A DNA stretch of 64,000 nt from Polytrichum commune (Eukaryota; Streptophyta; Polytrichopsida; Polytrichales; Polytrichaceae), in contig OX485808.1 in the NCBI GenBank assembly GCA_950295325.1, positions 14,900,527-14,964,526 on the forward strand, written 5' to 3'. The position numbers and the translations under genes were made by a program. The notes under the pieces are model-generated. The model was not told where the DNA came from, did not search any database, and saw only the letters and a list, made by a program, of their open reading frames with translations. This document shows positions 21,769 through 32,239 of the stretch, piece after piece; position 1 is the stretch's first letter, and the number at the start of each line of letters is the position of its first letter.

Positions 21769-22285
21769 CACGGGTAGATCACTCTAAGGCATTTTTATGC
21801 ACCACGTGCGGCTGGGGTTTTTTTTTTTGGGGCTATTTACCTTCAAGGGCTGAATTAAAGCCTCCCTATAATTACTTAAATTTCAAAAATGACTCATTTG
21901 TTTGCACCCTTCCATTACTTATATTGTCCAAGTCACTGTAATTTTGTGTACTCTATATTCCTTTTAACGACGGCGCGTTCCTTTTTCATCCATTTTTGGA
22001 CAGACGGAAATTCCAATTATCATTCATCCCCGTGAGTCCTAAACCCATTTACATACCATATTAAACATACCTTCTAGGATCTTTATCTTCAGCCCCTATA
22101 TTAATTTTACAAAAAATAATGGCCCACATTTTATGTCCATCTAACTTACTTAAAATGGGATTGTCTACATTTAATGGCCCCTTCATTATTTGGAATTCCT
22201 TTATAATTTTTATTTCAAATGATTTTAATCCTCTCTATATTATGCCGCACGTCGTTTTTAAAATGCACTAAGTGATCTACCCGTG
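21769..22285. mobile_element. hAT-like MITE with CACGGGTAGATCACT ends
   Basis: The 517 bp element has inverted ends (left CACGGGTAGATCACTCTAAG; the right end complement begins CACGGGTAGATCACTTAGTG) and a perfect 8 bp target duplication TTTAGATT at 21761-21768 and 22286-22293. No transposase frame is present. The 8 bp duplication fits hAT. It is a different family from the MITE at 2268-2899. Confidence 0.85.
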
Positions 22286-22293
22286 TTTAGATT

Positions 22294-23702
22294 AATTAGT
22301 TAGTATGAAGAAATTTAGACAATGAATGAAGAACAACGAAAAACAACGTCAAATGGATAAATGACATCAAATAACAATGTCGAATGACAACCTTAAATGA
22401 ATGAAGGACAACGAATTACAACATCAAATGAATGAAAGACAGCGAATGATGACGTCGAATAGATGATGAACAATATAAGACAATGTTGAATTTATGACAG
22501 CAAAAAACGAAAAATAATATCAAACGGATGAGATGTCGAACGAATAAAGGCGTAATCGAAAGACAATAACGAACGGACAATGAAATCAAACGGATGAAAT
22601 GTCAAGCGGACAAAGGCATAAACGTAAGATAATAACAAACGGAAAATGATGTTAAGCGGATTAAGGCCGTTGAATCAAACGGTTGAGAAATCAAGACCGT
22701 TGAATCTAGGGGTTTAGATAATGGAGGCTAGAATGGTGGCGGCTGTAAATGACAACCGTTAGATAAAGGTATGACTAGATTTACGGCCGAGAAGGCTTGG
22801 TGGCTGGAAGGAGTAGTCTCCCAAAGGTAACGCGGGAGGTCGTTCTCATTCTCTCATTTTTGTGGTTGAGACTATTCATGTCTCTCGACCCTCTCCATGT
22901 AGATAGATGCAAAGAGTTGTTGAATAGTAGAAATATGAATGATGGACAAAATGATTTATAAACCCTATAAATGTTGAATAAAAGAGTTTTTGAACCTTAT
23001 TGAAGAAAAATGTTATTGTCTAGTTGCATTAGCTTTGATATCCTAAGTTATTGGATGTATAAATTGTTAGTTAATCTCTTACTTCATTAGTTCTTGCATT
23101 AATTTATGCATTAATTTATGTCTTAGTCTTTGTATTATTGTTGGATCAGTCATCTGCATTAATCTTTTATCTTAGTTTTCTGCATTACGTTCTGTATTGG
23201 AATCTGCATTAATTTCCTGTATTAGACTTTTGTATTATGATCTGCATCAGTCCTCTACATTAACCCTCTATATTAGTCTCCTGCATTAGATTCTACATTA
23301 GACTTTGCATTAGTCTCATACATCAACCTTTTACATTACTCTCGTGTTCGGCATTATTCCTCTGCATTAGGTTTTGTGTTAAGTTTTGTATTAATGTTCT
23401 GCGTTAAAATCTTGGATTAGTCTTCTACATCAGTATTCTGCATTCGTGCTCTCTATTCATGTTCTGCATGTTATGTAGTAGTGTTCTACATTAATCCTTT
23501 GTATCAGGCCCTTCATTAGTTTTTTGTATTATAGGAATTAGAAGGTCATTGCTTAGAGGCACTAGAATAATACACCCATCCAGCCAATCTTGTAGGTTGT
23601 TATTTCGCTTGGAGTAACAATTGTCACCACAATATGCTTGTGCAATCTCATCTCTAGTCCTATTGAATTCCCATACTAGTGTAGAATAGCGATAGATTAT
23701 AA
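22294..23702. other. Low-complexity, gene-free DNA
   Basis: 22320-22700 is a degenerate array of ATGAA/ACAACGAA/CAAACGGAT-type words. 23085-23530 is a degenerate array of TGCATTAGTCTT-like words. The rest is AT-rich. No gene, RNA or transposon end is seen until the left end of the 16.8 kb element. Confidence 0.6.
23085..23530. repeat. Degenerate ~12-15 bp tandem array (TGCATTAGTCTT-like)
   Basis: More than twenty units such as CTGCATTAATCTT, TGTATTAGTCT and TACATTAGTCT follow one another with small length changes. It is strongly pyrimidine/AT biased, with no conserved frame. Confidence 0.75.
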
Positions 23703-23730
23703 AACACTATATTCGTTAAATTGAGACTTT
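23703..23730 (+). repeat. Left terminal inverted repeat (28 bp)
   Basis: Identical, inverted, to 40511-40538. Inside it the left end continues with a second TTGAGAC word, while the right end continues with a small hairpin (AAAGTCTCAA/TTTGAGACTAGAG region). Confidence 0.9.
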
Positions 23731-23859
23731 TTGGGCATTTTGAGACATTCACATAAATAAGAACAAGGATAAATGGAACACATATTGGAGAAAGTTGTAA
23801 GATGCGAACACTTTGAAGCAGGTGTTTAGACCAAGAACCCCATAAATAACTCATATTTG

Positions 23860-24140
23860 TGATGGTTTAGGGTGGGCAATCCAAATCTTAGACCACATTT
23901 AAGGGGAAACCTTAAAACATTCATATTATTGCACACAAAATATTAGAGCTTGTATGAATATGGTTTAGGTAGGGCAATCCAAACCATAGATCTTATTGAA
24001 GGGTTAATATGTTAACCAATATAATATTGCATACAAAATATTCCAAACTCATATTTGTGATGGTTTAGGTAGGGCAATCCAAACCTTAGACCATATGGAA
24101 GGGGAAATCATGTCTAACTTGTATTATTGCAAAAAAAAAA
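23860..24140. repeat. Three ~90-110 bp subterminal tandem repeats
   Basis: Three units share GATGGTTTAGGTAGGGCAAT (first unit: GGTTTAGGGTGGGCAATCC), CCAAA(C/T)CTTAGA and GAAGGGGAAA-like words. They lie 150-430 bp inside the left end of the 16.8 kb transposon, where transposase-binding subterminal repeats are expected. Confidence 0.7.
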
Positions 24141-24288
24141 CATACAAAGTGTGGCATGTAAAATGCATATCATGCTAACACCACACATGCATTGGATAGT
24201 GCGACCCAAAATGTTCTTGCCTATGGCCCAAAACCCTACGCCTACTATGGCCTATCTAGCCTCGGATACTACCTCTTTTTCTTTTGCT

Positions 24289-25106
24289 TCATTTTCTTTT
24301 GCTTTTTTTTTCTTTTGCCTCTTTTTCTTTTGCCTCTTTTTCTTTTGCTGCAGCTTCTTTTGCTCGCATTGCTTCAACATTCCTGAAAATCTCCGCCCCG
24401 CGACTATAGCCATTCTTGGGGTGAACGCCATCAATAACACATTTTGTATTCCGTCGGCCGCCCGAATTATACGACGAAGAATTCGAATACGATGAAGTGG
24501 ACTGTCTTGCATTTCTGGTCATGGAGTAGAAACGCTCCAACTCGATGGACGCACTAGACCGCATAGGTTTACGGGTGGGAGCAACCTGCAACGCGTCAAC
24601 GCAAGAACACATGTGTTAGTTTAGGGAGGAAGACCCAAACGTGTCACACGATCATTTTTTAAGTGCAAAATGATTGTAATGCGCGGATAACCATGTTTTT
24701 TTGGGGGGGGGGGGTTCACCTTGTCACCGGGGGCGTTCCCGTCGGAGTTGGCGAGGAGGGGCAAGGCATCCCGCAAAGGAATAGGAAGGGTTCCACTCTT
24801 CGTAGGCCGAGCGTCCATCCGCAGCCGCCGTTGAGGTGTACTACTGCCGCCGGGCCGAGAGGGGGATGTCCGGACGCATTTGCGATTTATGCCTTTGAGC
24901 GGTGACGGGGACGCAGATCGCCGGAAGATTTGCTTGGGTGGGGGGCTATCGACGACGCCGGCGTCAAGAGGCTCCTTGGAGTAGTCGATGGTTGACGCGG
25001 CGTCGTAAACGGTCTCGTAGAAGAAGCTCCCCAAGTCTGACTCGCTGACGACGTCAATCGAGGGCTCCAAACGCTGGAGCCAAAATTGGAACAAAACAAA
25101 ACCCAA
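24289..25106 (-). CDS. Gene F: small basic/charged protein of the 16.8 kb transposon
   Basis: The frame from ATG 25106 to a donor AAG|GTGAAC (exon 25106-24720), joined in phase 0 to the acceptor GCGTTGCAG|GTT (exon 24585-24289), gives about 227 aa. The C-terminus is a Lys/Glu/Ala-rich helix-forming stretch (AKEKEAKEKEAKEKK) after a Ser-rich segment; the middle is Pro/Ser/Arg-rich. I recognise no family. The block from 25073 leftward also starts at an acceptor-like TGGCTCCAG, so it may instead be 3' exons of gene E. That link is unresolved, because the gene E frame ends at a TGA before the nearby donor-like site. Confidence 0.45.
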
Positions 25107-25216
25107 GGAAAAGGGGGGAGATAGAGCGCGTGAAAATCAAGATACATATGAAGCGTAAATTACACAAAATGGGTAGGCGCATATACACACACACACATAC
25201 AAACACACGTACTGTC

Positions 25217-26029
25217 TCAAATGAGCTTGTTAAATTTCGCGTGAGATAACAACTCTCTGTACAAATGGTCTCGTGGATCCAAGTATCTCTCGCCTATGGG
25301 ATTATTCTTAACAAAATTGTTTACGGGAAGTCCGCTTCCCCAGAGCGCCTGGAGGTATTTACTAAGGTCTAACAAAAATCGGTCCCGGACCTTCTCGACC
25401 GTCCACGTAGGGCACACTATGAAGTTGGCCGTCGGGTTCAACATGTTCTTTGCGGCGCTGTCGTCCACCATGAGCGTGTTCTCGCGGGTGGGGCGGACGT
25501 CGTAGGGGACGCCTATCAAGGACGGTCGCTGGTCCCAAAAAATGGGCTTCAAGACCTTGAGGTATTGGGGGGAAGCGGGGTTGTTTGGTTTTTTGACGAC
25601 TTTGCCGTCCTGTGTGTACAATATTCTACAGGCTTCCTGTGCTAGGACCATGCAGGGGGGCTCGATGCCCTTGAAGATGAACTCCACGACCGCATTGGTG
25701 TTCTCGGCCGTCATGGAGCTCCACACGACCACCCACCATCGTTGTTGGGCGATCTGGAGGAAGGTCCGAAGCCACGGGCGGAGGTGAACTAGCTTGCTCT
25801 TTATGAACGTGGGCGGCCCGTCGTAATTAGCGTCCTCGGGCTTGCAAAAGGGCACCGTGGGGGTCCTAGGGCAATGAACGCATTGGACGAGGACCCCGTT
25901 CAGGTCTAACACCAGGAATCGTTTCTTCGGCAGCGGGGGCGGGGCGGGTAAAACCGGGGGCGCCGCCGCGCTGCCCTCTCCGCTCCTTGGGGAAGAGCGT
26001 CGGGGAGCCGCTACGCTATGCTCCGAGCC
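25217..26029 (-). CDS. FCP1/NIF-type HAD phosphatase domain (3' exon of gene E)
   Basis: This 270-codon frame begins at acceptor TATCCGCAG|GGC and ends with TGA at 25219-25217. After about 35 Ala/Pro-rich residues come HAD motif I, RFLVLDLNGVLV (the second Asp of DxD is Asn, as I recall for a plant FCP1-like subfamily), motif II VVVWSSM, a Lys-containing stretch LKPIFWDQRP and motif IV LMVDDSAAKNMLNP, in family order and spacing. Such proteins dephosphorylate Ser/Thr on protein tails such as the RNA polymerase II CTD; the substrate here is unknown. It joins gene E in frame but could be a separate gene if the 26.04-26.31 kb intron is not real. Confidence 0.75.
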   Translation of the reverse strand, partial: GSEHSVAAPRRSSPRSGEGSAAAPPVLPAPPPLPKKRFLVLDLNGVLVQCVHCPRTPTVPFCKPEDANYDGPPTFIKSKLVHLRPWLRTFLQIAQQRWWVVVWSSMTAENTNAVVEFIFKGIEPPCMVLAQEACRILYTQDGKVVKKPNNPASPQYLKVLKPIFWDQRPSLIGVPYDVRPTRENTLMVDDSAAKNMLNPTANFIVCPTWTVEKVRDRFLLDLSKYLQALWGSGLPVNNFVKNNPIGERYLDPRDHLYRELLSHAKFNKLI

Positions 26030-29000
26030 CTGCGGATACGAGCGAGAGAAAACGGGGGCGACTTATGTCATGCTATGTCCAAACGAAGCATTAAGGAAAC
26101 GAGCGTTCTCGGTGCAAACACAAAAGCATTTGATTCATTTTGGAGGGGGTGCAACAAGGGATACAAGGGATACAAGAGCATACAAAATACATTCAAACAC
26201 AATATACAAGTATATAGGAGTCAAAAATGGTGATTATATTATATACAATGCTCTATGTACATCTTGATTGGGGGAGCCGCGTTGAACGATGCGTTCAAAC
26301 TAGCCTACTTCTACATCTAGAAAAAATTGAAGAGACGGGCCGCCGTGATGAAGACTTCGTTGCAAAGCCGGGGGTAGGTGGACGAACGAATGGTCGCTGG
26401 GGGTGACGAAGGGCGCGAGTGCCGGGGGGGGCCTAAGTTCGTCCTAGCTAGGGGACACGGCCAAGGCAAGAAGTCAAAGACCCAGGAAGTTTGGGTCGGC
26501 CGACCCAAACTGAGTGGGGTCAGTGCATTACCTCGCCTTGGTCGTGCCTTGACGACGTTGATGCCGGCATCGCGTGCGCTGCCCCACCTCTGTCACCGCC
26601 GCCTCCGACGACGCCGTCAGCCGCAACCTGCTCCTGCAAAGGCTGACTGTCAGGCCTTTGTCCCAACCCAACCTCCGCATGCGCATCATGCATTGGTTCA
26701 TCGACTGGGTTAGGAGTAGAGGTATCACCAGGCCCTTGCGGGCCTTCAACATCTAGCATAGGCTCGTCGACCGGGGTCTGATGGGGGACGGGGTTTGGGT
26801 CGGCCGAGCCAAACCCTGCTGCTTGGCGAGGGTCGCTCTGCGACGCTGCAACGTCGGCACTGTTTGGGTCGGACGACCCAAACATGTGGGGGTCGTCCCG
26901 CTGGTGGTGTGGGGGCAAGAGGATGGGAGGCCGGAGCGGGGGGGGGGGGTGCCAACGAGCTGGACGCTCCGGGGACGCGCCAAAGGTTTGGATCATCCAC
27001 CTGCTGCACAGGCGCGTAAGGACGGGTGTGCGGCTGCAGCAAATCCGCGAAGCTGAAGGAATGCTCCAACGCCGGCCGCGGGCGGATATCCTGTGGAGGG
27101 AAGCCTGCGGGCAAGTGAGGGAATGAACTCGGGGGAGCCATCACCAATCCCTGCGCCAGCATGCCCTGGATCACTTGCGTGATGAGGTCCGCTTGGGACG
27201 GAGTTTGGGACATCGCCCTTTGCCGCTCCTGCTCCAACAGGAGAGCCCTCAACTCCGCGACTTCGTTGCGGACAGAGGGTTCCTCGGCGGCAGCCCTCTG
27301 CAGTCGCACACGCTGCTCCTCGTCTCGGAGCATTTTTGCGTTCGCCTCCTCCACGGTGAGGACCTCCGGTTTCACCCTCACATTCCCGGCGAACGCTCTG
27401 GGGGAGGCAGGATCAGACCTCAGCTTCTTGGCGAGTTCCATGTCGTCCTCGTCCTCGGAGCTTATTGCGATCGTCTCCTCCACCGCATAGTCCCCGTACA
27501 GCTTCTTCCCCTTCATCCTTCTACGCTCCCTGAAGGTGGCCGTCGCGTCCCTCGAGTACATATCCTTGGCGTCGTCCACCGTCAACGCGGGCACCAGCCT
27601 GCTCTGCGGCGTGGCAGGCCGTATGGCCTTCTTCCGCTGAGGGGCCTCGGATTCTTGAGTGAATCCTGTTGCCCCTTCCTCCACCTCCCCCTCCACTTTC
27701 TCTGCTTCCTCCTCCGCCTCCTCCTCGTCTTCCTCCCCCTCCTCCCCAACCCTGCCACCTGCTCCCATAGACGGATTGCCCGGATGCAACCCGATGAGCG
27801 GCTCTGGCAATTGAACGGGGGCCCGCATGGCGAATTCACCCGGGTTGATTCGCCTCGCAATATCCAAAGGATTCTCGCCCCCCTCGACGATCTCTTCGAC
27901 GTAGGATCCGGGTATCCAGTCGAGGATGTCCATTCTCTTGGCCAGCGCCTTTTGGGTCCTGTAGAATTGAACATCGGCATCCTCTACATAGGAGTAGATG
28001 TTCAACCCAGACATCTGCACAATCAAAATCAATACTATTAGTAACACCAAATGAACATATAATGGAAAATGACTTCCAAACAAAATAAGAATAGTTAGTT
28101 TGGGTCGCTCGACCCAAACTATGCATGGCCCTAGTTTGGGTCGCTCGACCCAAACTGTGCATGCCCCTAGTTTGGGTCGTTCGACCCAAACCGAACGTAT
28201 AGGGACTTCTGGGTTTTCTGCTTACCATGGCTGCAAAAATCGGTTTGGACCCCCCGAAAATGTTGAAGATGCAGTCCCCTCTCTTCGTGAGGGTCCTCAT
28301 CATCCGCAGGTAGAACTCCATGCGCAGCTCATCCGCGGGGTAGTTGGCGTACTTCGCCTCGTCATATAAGCTCCTGCTGGTACCCAACCCTTCTTGGACT
28401 TGGAAGAGCTTTTCCATCCTGGCTATGGGATGGTTTGGCACCTTAAGCAGCTCAGCTTTGTACACGAAGTACAAACACAGCACGTTGACGATCTTCGTCT
28501 TCTTGTCTTTCAGCGTGCTGTACGCCCCCTCCGCCGGTGCAGCAACGTAGTGAGATTTCGAGACGGCATACTCCGGCTGCAATTTGCGCACGATCTCGTA
28601 AACCTGCTCTGCCCTTCTGTCCTCGACAATCCAGAGCCAGACGTCGACCTCCCTGAATTTGGGGCTGGCGTAGTCCACGAACTTCGACAAGAAAGGATCG
28701 TAAAAAGGGGTGCTCATAGTCCCCTCGAATGAGGCTCCAGGGATGTTCCTGAAGTCTATCATTCCGAAGGGGAAGCGGTCCCCGGCTCTAGTCCTGATCG
28801 CCTTCCTTGACTCAGAACCCGGCCAACCCTGGATCCTGAGAGGTTCGACAGTGACCATGTTGAATTGCGCATCGCCTTCGAAACTGACGATCTTCTTCTC
28901 CTTTATGAAGTTGGAGAAGGCCCGCACTGAGTGTTCGGGAAGCGCCCGGTTCCTCCCCCCCTTCACGAGCTTGGATCTGAGGAAGTCGTCTCCCGCCTCC

Positions 29001-31154
29001 CTCATGAGTGCCGCCATGGACGCACTGGTAAACTTATATTCGGCTTTGAAGGCCCTCCAGTGCGCCTCGTCGACCTCTCCGTCCACGATGAGCTTCTTCT
29101 CTGGCACAAGCTTGTGCAGCTCCTGGACGATGGTCGTCTTCTTCTTCCTGTTCTCCGTCCATTCCTTCATTGTGTAGCATGAAGGGACGAAGATCTTGGG
29201 TTTGGTGAAGACGATCTTAGGGTGGACCCAGCATCTCTTCGCCGTCGTCTCCACGTGTAGGATGTGGGACGCCGCTTTTCCCATCTCTGTCTTGGAGAGA
29301 CCTTGAAGCGCTCTGAAGAACTCCCTCACCAGAGGCTTCATTTGCTTGAAGCGCGTAGTCTGGTTGAAGAGCATGCCGGTGTCGGGGTCCATGAGGTCCC
29401 CCGTCTCGTGTTTTTCAAAAACACTCTTCCATCTTGCCCATACGGAATCGGACGCTGTGATCAAATAGATTTCTCCTCTCAGCTCGTTATATTTTTTCTG
29501 CTTGTGGCTAGCATTGTCGATCGAGGAGAATTTATTGATCATTTGATATTTGAAGTCCTGCACAGGAAGACATTAGCACATGTTAGACAACACATAATGG
29601 AAAAACAAATGCAACAGCAGTTTGGGTCGAACGACCCAAACTATGAACCTGGCGAAAACATCTTAACAATTTCAGAGTTTGGGTCGACCGACCCAAACTA
29701 TGAACCTGGGGACAATATCAAAATAATTTCAGAGTTTGGGTCGACCGACCCAAACTATCAACCTGGCGATGACAACAAAACAATGTAGGAGTTTGGGTCG
29801 ATCGACCCAAACATACTCACCTCCCATTTGGGGTTCTTGTCTTTAGCATTCTCCCTTTCCTTGGGAGGCCTTCCATAAAACTCCCACACCTCCCTCGAGG
29901 CCATGATGTTTCTGATCCACGATGCCTGATAGGCCCTCTTTTTGTTCCCCATGTTGAAGAACCTGGAGATGTCACTGAGGACCGTCTCGTTGTCCAACCA
30001 AACCACCAAACCACCAAAGCCTTCCAAACTTTTAGCTTCTCCTTCTGGTTGTTCGGGTCGTCCCACTCGGTCATCAGCTGGATTTTTTTCGAGGCCTCCA
30101 CACTGTGCTGCCCGTCAATCAGCCAGAAGTCTCCTTTAGAGATTGCCGGCCACATCTCAGGCGTCGGCATTCTTTTCAGCCCTTGTGGCATGACAACAAT
30201 TGTCTGCCTGTCGTCCTTGAACTGCCCGCCCAAGATTTGAGCGACCATCCAGTCGACGTAGGCGTCCTCCTTGGCTCGGACGCACTTCTCTGGTGGCGCA
30301 AGGTGGCACTGCGCAATGTTGACCTCGAATTTGAAGTCCCTGCCCATGAAGAAGCAGTGCAGGCATTTTGTCTCGAAGTTGTTGTTTATTTTTTGTATTT
30401 CGCCTGCATCCACCTCTTGGCCAGGCTTCGGCATCCGGAGCTCCGGGGAAACAGGCTCGTCAGTCATCCCCGATGACTCTCTTCCCCTCTTGGAAGGGGT
30501 CGTCTGACGGCTTCCTGATGGCGTTGGCGTCTCGCTGTCAGCCGGCGTTGTTGTAGTGCTCGTCCGTCTCGAGTCTGCAGGGACCGCCCGCGGTTTCCTC
30601 ACAGTTTGTGGTCTTGAGGACCCTGCGCCTTCTTCCGTCGTTGCCTTCCGCCTCACAGGCTGCTGCGTCTTGGGTTTGCTTTGCAACGCCTTGTTGAGAA
30701 CCGTGATAGCCTGTTTTAACTTCGTGAACCTGCTCGCAACCTTCGTGTTCGTTACACTACCATCTATGAATATGGCCTCCGGTTTTATGGTTTCAGGGTC
30801 GACGCAAGTCTCCTTGGCGTACAGGGGGTCGAAGGGCTCGGAGAACTGGTGCATGAACATGTGGACGTTCTGCACGGCGGAGTTCTCCAGTATCACGTCT
30901 ACGTAGTCCCCGAGAGACTGGACGGACGCAACCTCCCATCCCGTCAGCGTTGCCCAGGTGTGCTGCTCGTGGGTCCCCACCTTCACCACGAATAGCAGCT
31001 TGAACATGGATGCCTTCACCACCTGAACGGACCATGCCAAAACGACGCCATCTTTTGGGACGTAAGAATCGTCCTGTGGAGTTTCATACTCCTGCCAAAG
31101 GTGGTCTGGCGCGAGCATGAACCACCTTTCACCTGGTCTCTTTTTAGGGGCCAT
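25217..31154 (-). CDS. Gene E: ParB-like / methyltransferase-like protein joined to an FCP1-type HAD domain
   Basis: Exons 31154-29821, 29557-28226, 28014-26532, 26443-26309 and 26029-25217 have GT-AG borders, all in phase 0; a leader exon ends at 32240. Exon 1 carries a basic start (MAPKKRP) and a ParB/DGQHR-type motif, FWLIDGQHSVEASKKI, near residue 344. Exon 2 ends and exon 3 begins with an AdoMet-like block (CIFNIFGGSKPIFAAM, then SGLNIYSYVEDAD), the same order as in gene A. Exon 3 continues as a long disordered acidic and Pro-rich region. The last exon holds a HAD phosphatase domain (VLDLNGVLV, VVVWSSM, LMVDDSAAK). The frame changes once near 30.01 kb (a TGGTGGTT repeat) and once near 26.94 kb (a G run), so this copy is damaged or has sequence errors. 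The full chain would be about 1,700 aa. The fusion could also be two genes. Confidence 0.6.
26490..26509. repeat. Palindrome family 1, single copy in the third coding intron of gene E
   Basis: A perfect copy with central pair GC, inside the short 88 bp intron 26444-26531 between exons 3 and 4. Confidence 0.9.
26794..26882. repeat. Two family 1 palindromes inside a coding exon of gene E
   Basis: Copies at 26794-26813 (one arm mismatch, centre GC) and 26863-26882 (centre GA) lie in the disordered C-terminal part of exon 3. There they read as FGSADPNP and FGSSDPNS in frame. The palindrome contains no stop in any of its six frames, so insertion into coding DNA is tolerated. Confidence 0.85.
28099..28190. 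repeat. Palindrome family 1 array, 36 bp period (gene E second coding intron)
   Basis: Perfect copies start at 28099, 28135 and 28171 with central pairs CT, CT and TT, exactly 36 bp apart. They sit in the 211 bp intron 28015-28225, which has clean splice sites (ATG|GTAAGC; CTGTGCAG). Confidence 0.95.
29621..29811. repeat. Palindrome family 1 array, 57 bp period (gene E first coding intron)
   Basis: Perfect copies start at 29621, 29678, 29735 and 29792 with central pairs AA, AC, AC and AT, exactly 57 bp apart. The spacers share CTATGAACCTGG. They sit in the 263 bp intron 29558-29820, whose donor GTGAGT begins four bases beyond the last palindrome. Confidence 0.95.
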
Positions 31155-32239
31155 CTGCAATCCAAGAAATCGAAACTGTGAGTTTCGGTCAATCGACCCA
31201 AAGTATTGCAATGTGCATTTAACATTTGGAGGATTGACCCAAACATTTACTTAATTTTCAAAGTCGTTTTAAAAGATCTTTTAGATTTCAAAGTGTGGTT
31301 TAGGTGGTCACCCTGTAATGTTTGGGTCGAGCGACCCAAACATGATGAGGCTGCAAATTTAGGTATCTCAACACATTCATTTCAGACTGCAATGTTTGGG
31401 TCGAACGACCCAAACAATTACTTAATTTTGGAAGTTCTTTTATATTTTACAATGTGGTTTAGTTCTTCTCCCTGTAATGTTTGGGTCGAGCGACCCAAAT
31501 ATGTTAGGCTGCAAATTTAGGTAGCTCAACCCATTCATTTCAGACTGCAATGTTTGGGTCGAACGACCCAAACAATTACTTAATTTTCAAATTTCTCTTT
31601 ATTTTACAATGTGCTTTAGTTCTTCTCCCTGTAATGTTTGGGTCGACCGACCGAAACATGTTAGGTTGCAAATTTAGGTAGCTCAACCCAATCATTTCAG
31701 ACTGCAATGTTTGGGTCGAACGACCCAAACATTCACTTAATTTTCAAAGTTCTTTTATATTTTACAATGTGGTTTAGTTCTTCTCCTTGTAATGTTTGGG
31801 TCGAGCGACCCAAACATGTTAGGCTGCAAATTTAGGTACCTCAACCCAGTCATTTCAGTCTGCAATGTTTGGGTCGAACGACCCAAACATTTACTTAATT
31901 TTTGAAGTTCTTTTATATTTTACAATGTGGTTTAGTTCTTCTCCCTGTAATGTTTGGGTCGAGCGACCCAAACATAATGAGGCTCCAATGTTTGGGTCGC
32001 TCGACCCAAACAAGAGGCTGCAATGTTTGGGTCGAACGACCCAAACATTTAGTTCATTTTAGGCTGCAATTCAAATATTTATTATATTTTAATATGAGTT
32101 TGGGTCGTCTCCCCAAACTACTGTGTTTCCAGATGCATGTTTAATGCTTGGGCAACATATACAATGCTTATGCATTGTATATGTAACAGGAACCTAAAGG
32201 GAATGATGCAAATTGTGTGCACTGATGCAAATTGCTTAC
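31155..32239 (-). other. 5'-leader intron of gene E
   Basis: The donor is AAG|GTAAGC (32239-32234), and the acceptor GATTGCAG ends exactly before the ATG at 31154, so the start codon is the first base of an exon. The intron is 1,085 bp and carries 14 palindrome copies. Confidence 0.7.
31183..32117. repeat. Palindrome family 1 array with alternating 73/85 bp spacing (gene E leader intron)
   Basis: Eleven good copies start at 31321, 31395, 31480, 31553, 31637, 31710, 31795, 31868, 31953, 31991 and 32025; degenerate copies lie at 31183, 31225 and 32099. Spacing alternates 73-74 and 84-85 bp, a ~158 bp higher-order unit. Within it the first palindrome usually has centre AG and the second AA. The array lies in the intron before the start codon of gene E. 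Confidence 0.95.

Noticed and set aside
23705-23709. CACTA at the transposon end, suggesting the CACTA (EnSpm) superfamily
   Set aside because: The inverted repeat extends two bases further out, the flanking repeat is 4 bp rather than 3, and gene D does not resemble a CACTA transposase.
24289-25106. Joining gene F exons to gene E as its 3' part
   Set aside because: The acceptor at 25073 exists, but the gene E frame ends in TGA before the nearest donor-like site and the phases do not match, so I kept it as a separate tentative gene.
27175-28041. 288-codon plus-strand frame opposite gene E exon 3
   Set aside because: GC-rich antisense shadow. The minus-strand frame has consistent splice sites and an AdoMet-like motif at its start.
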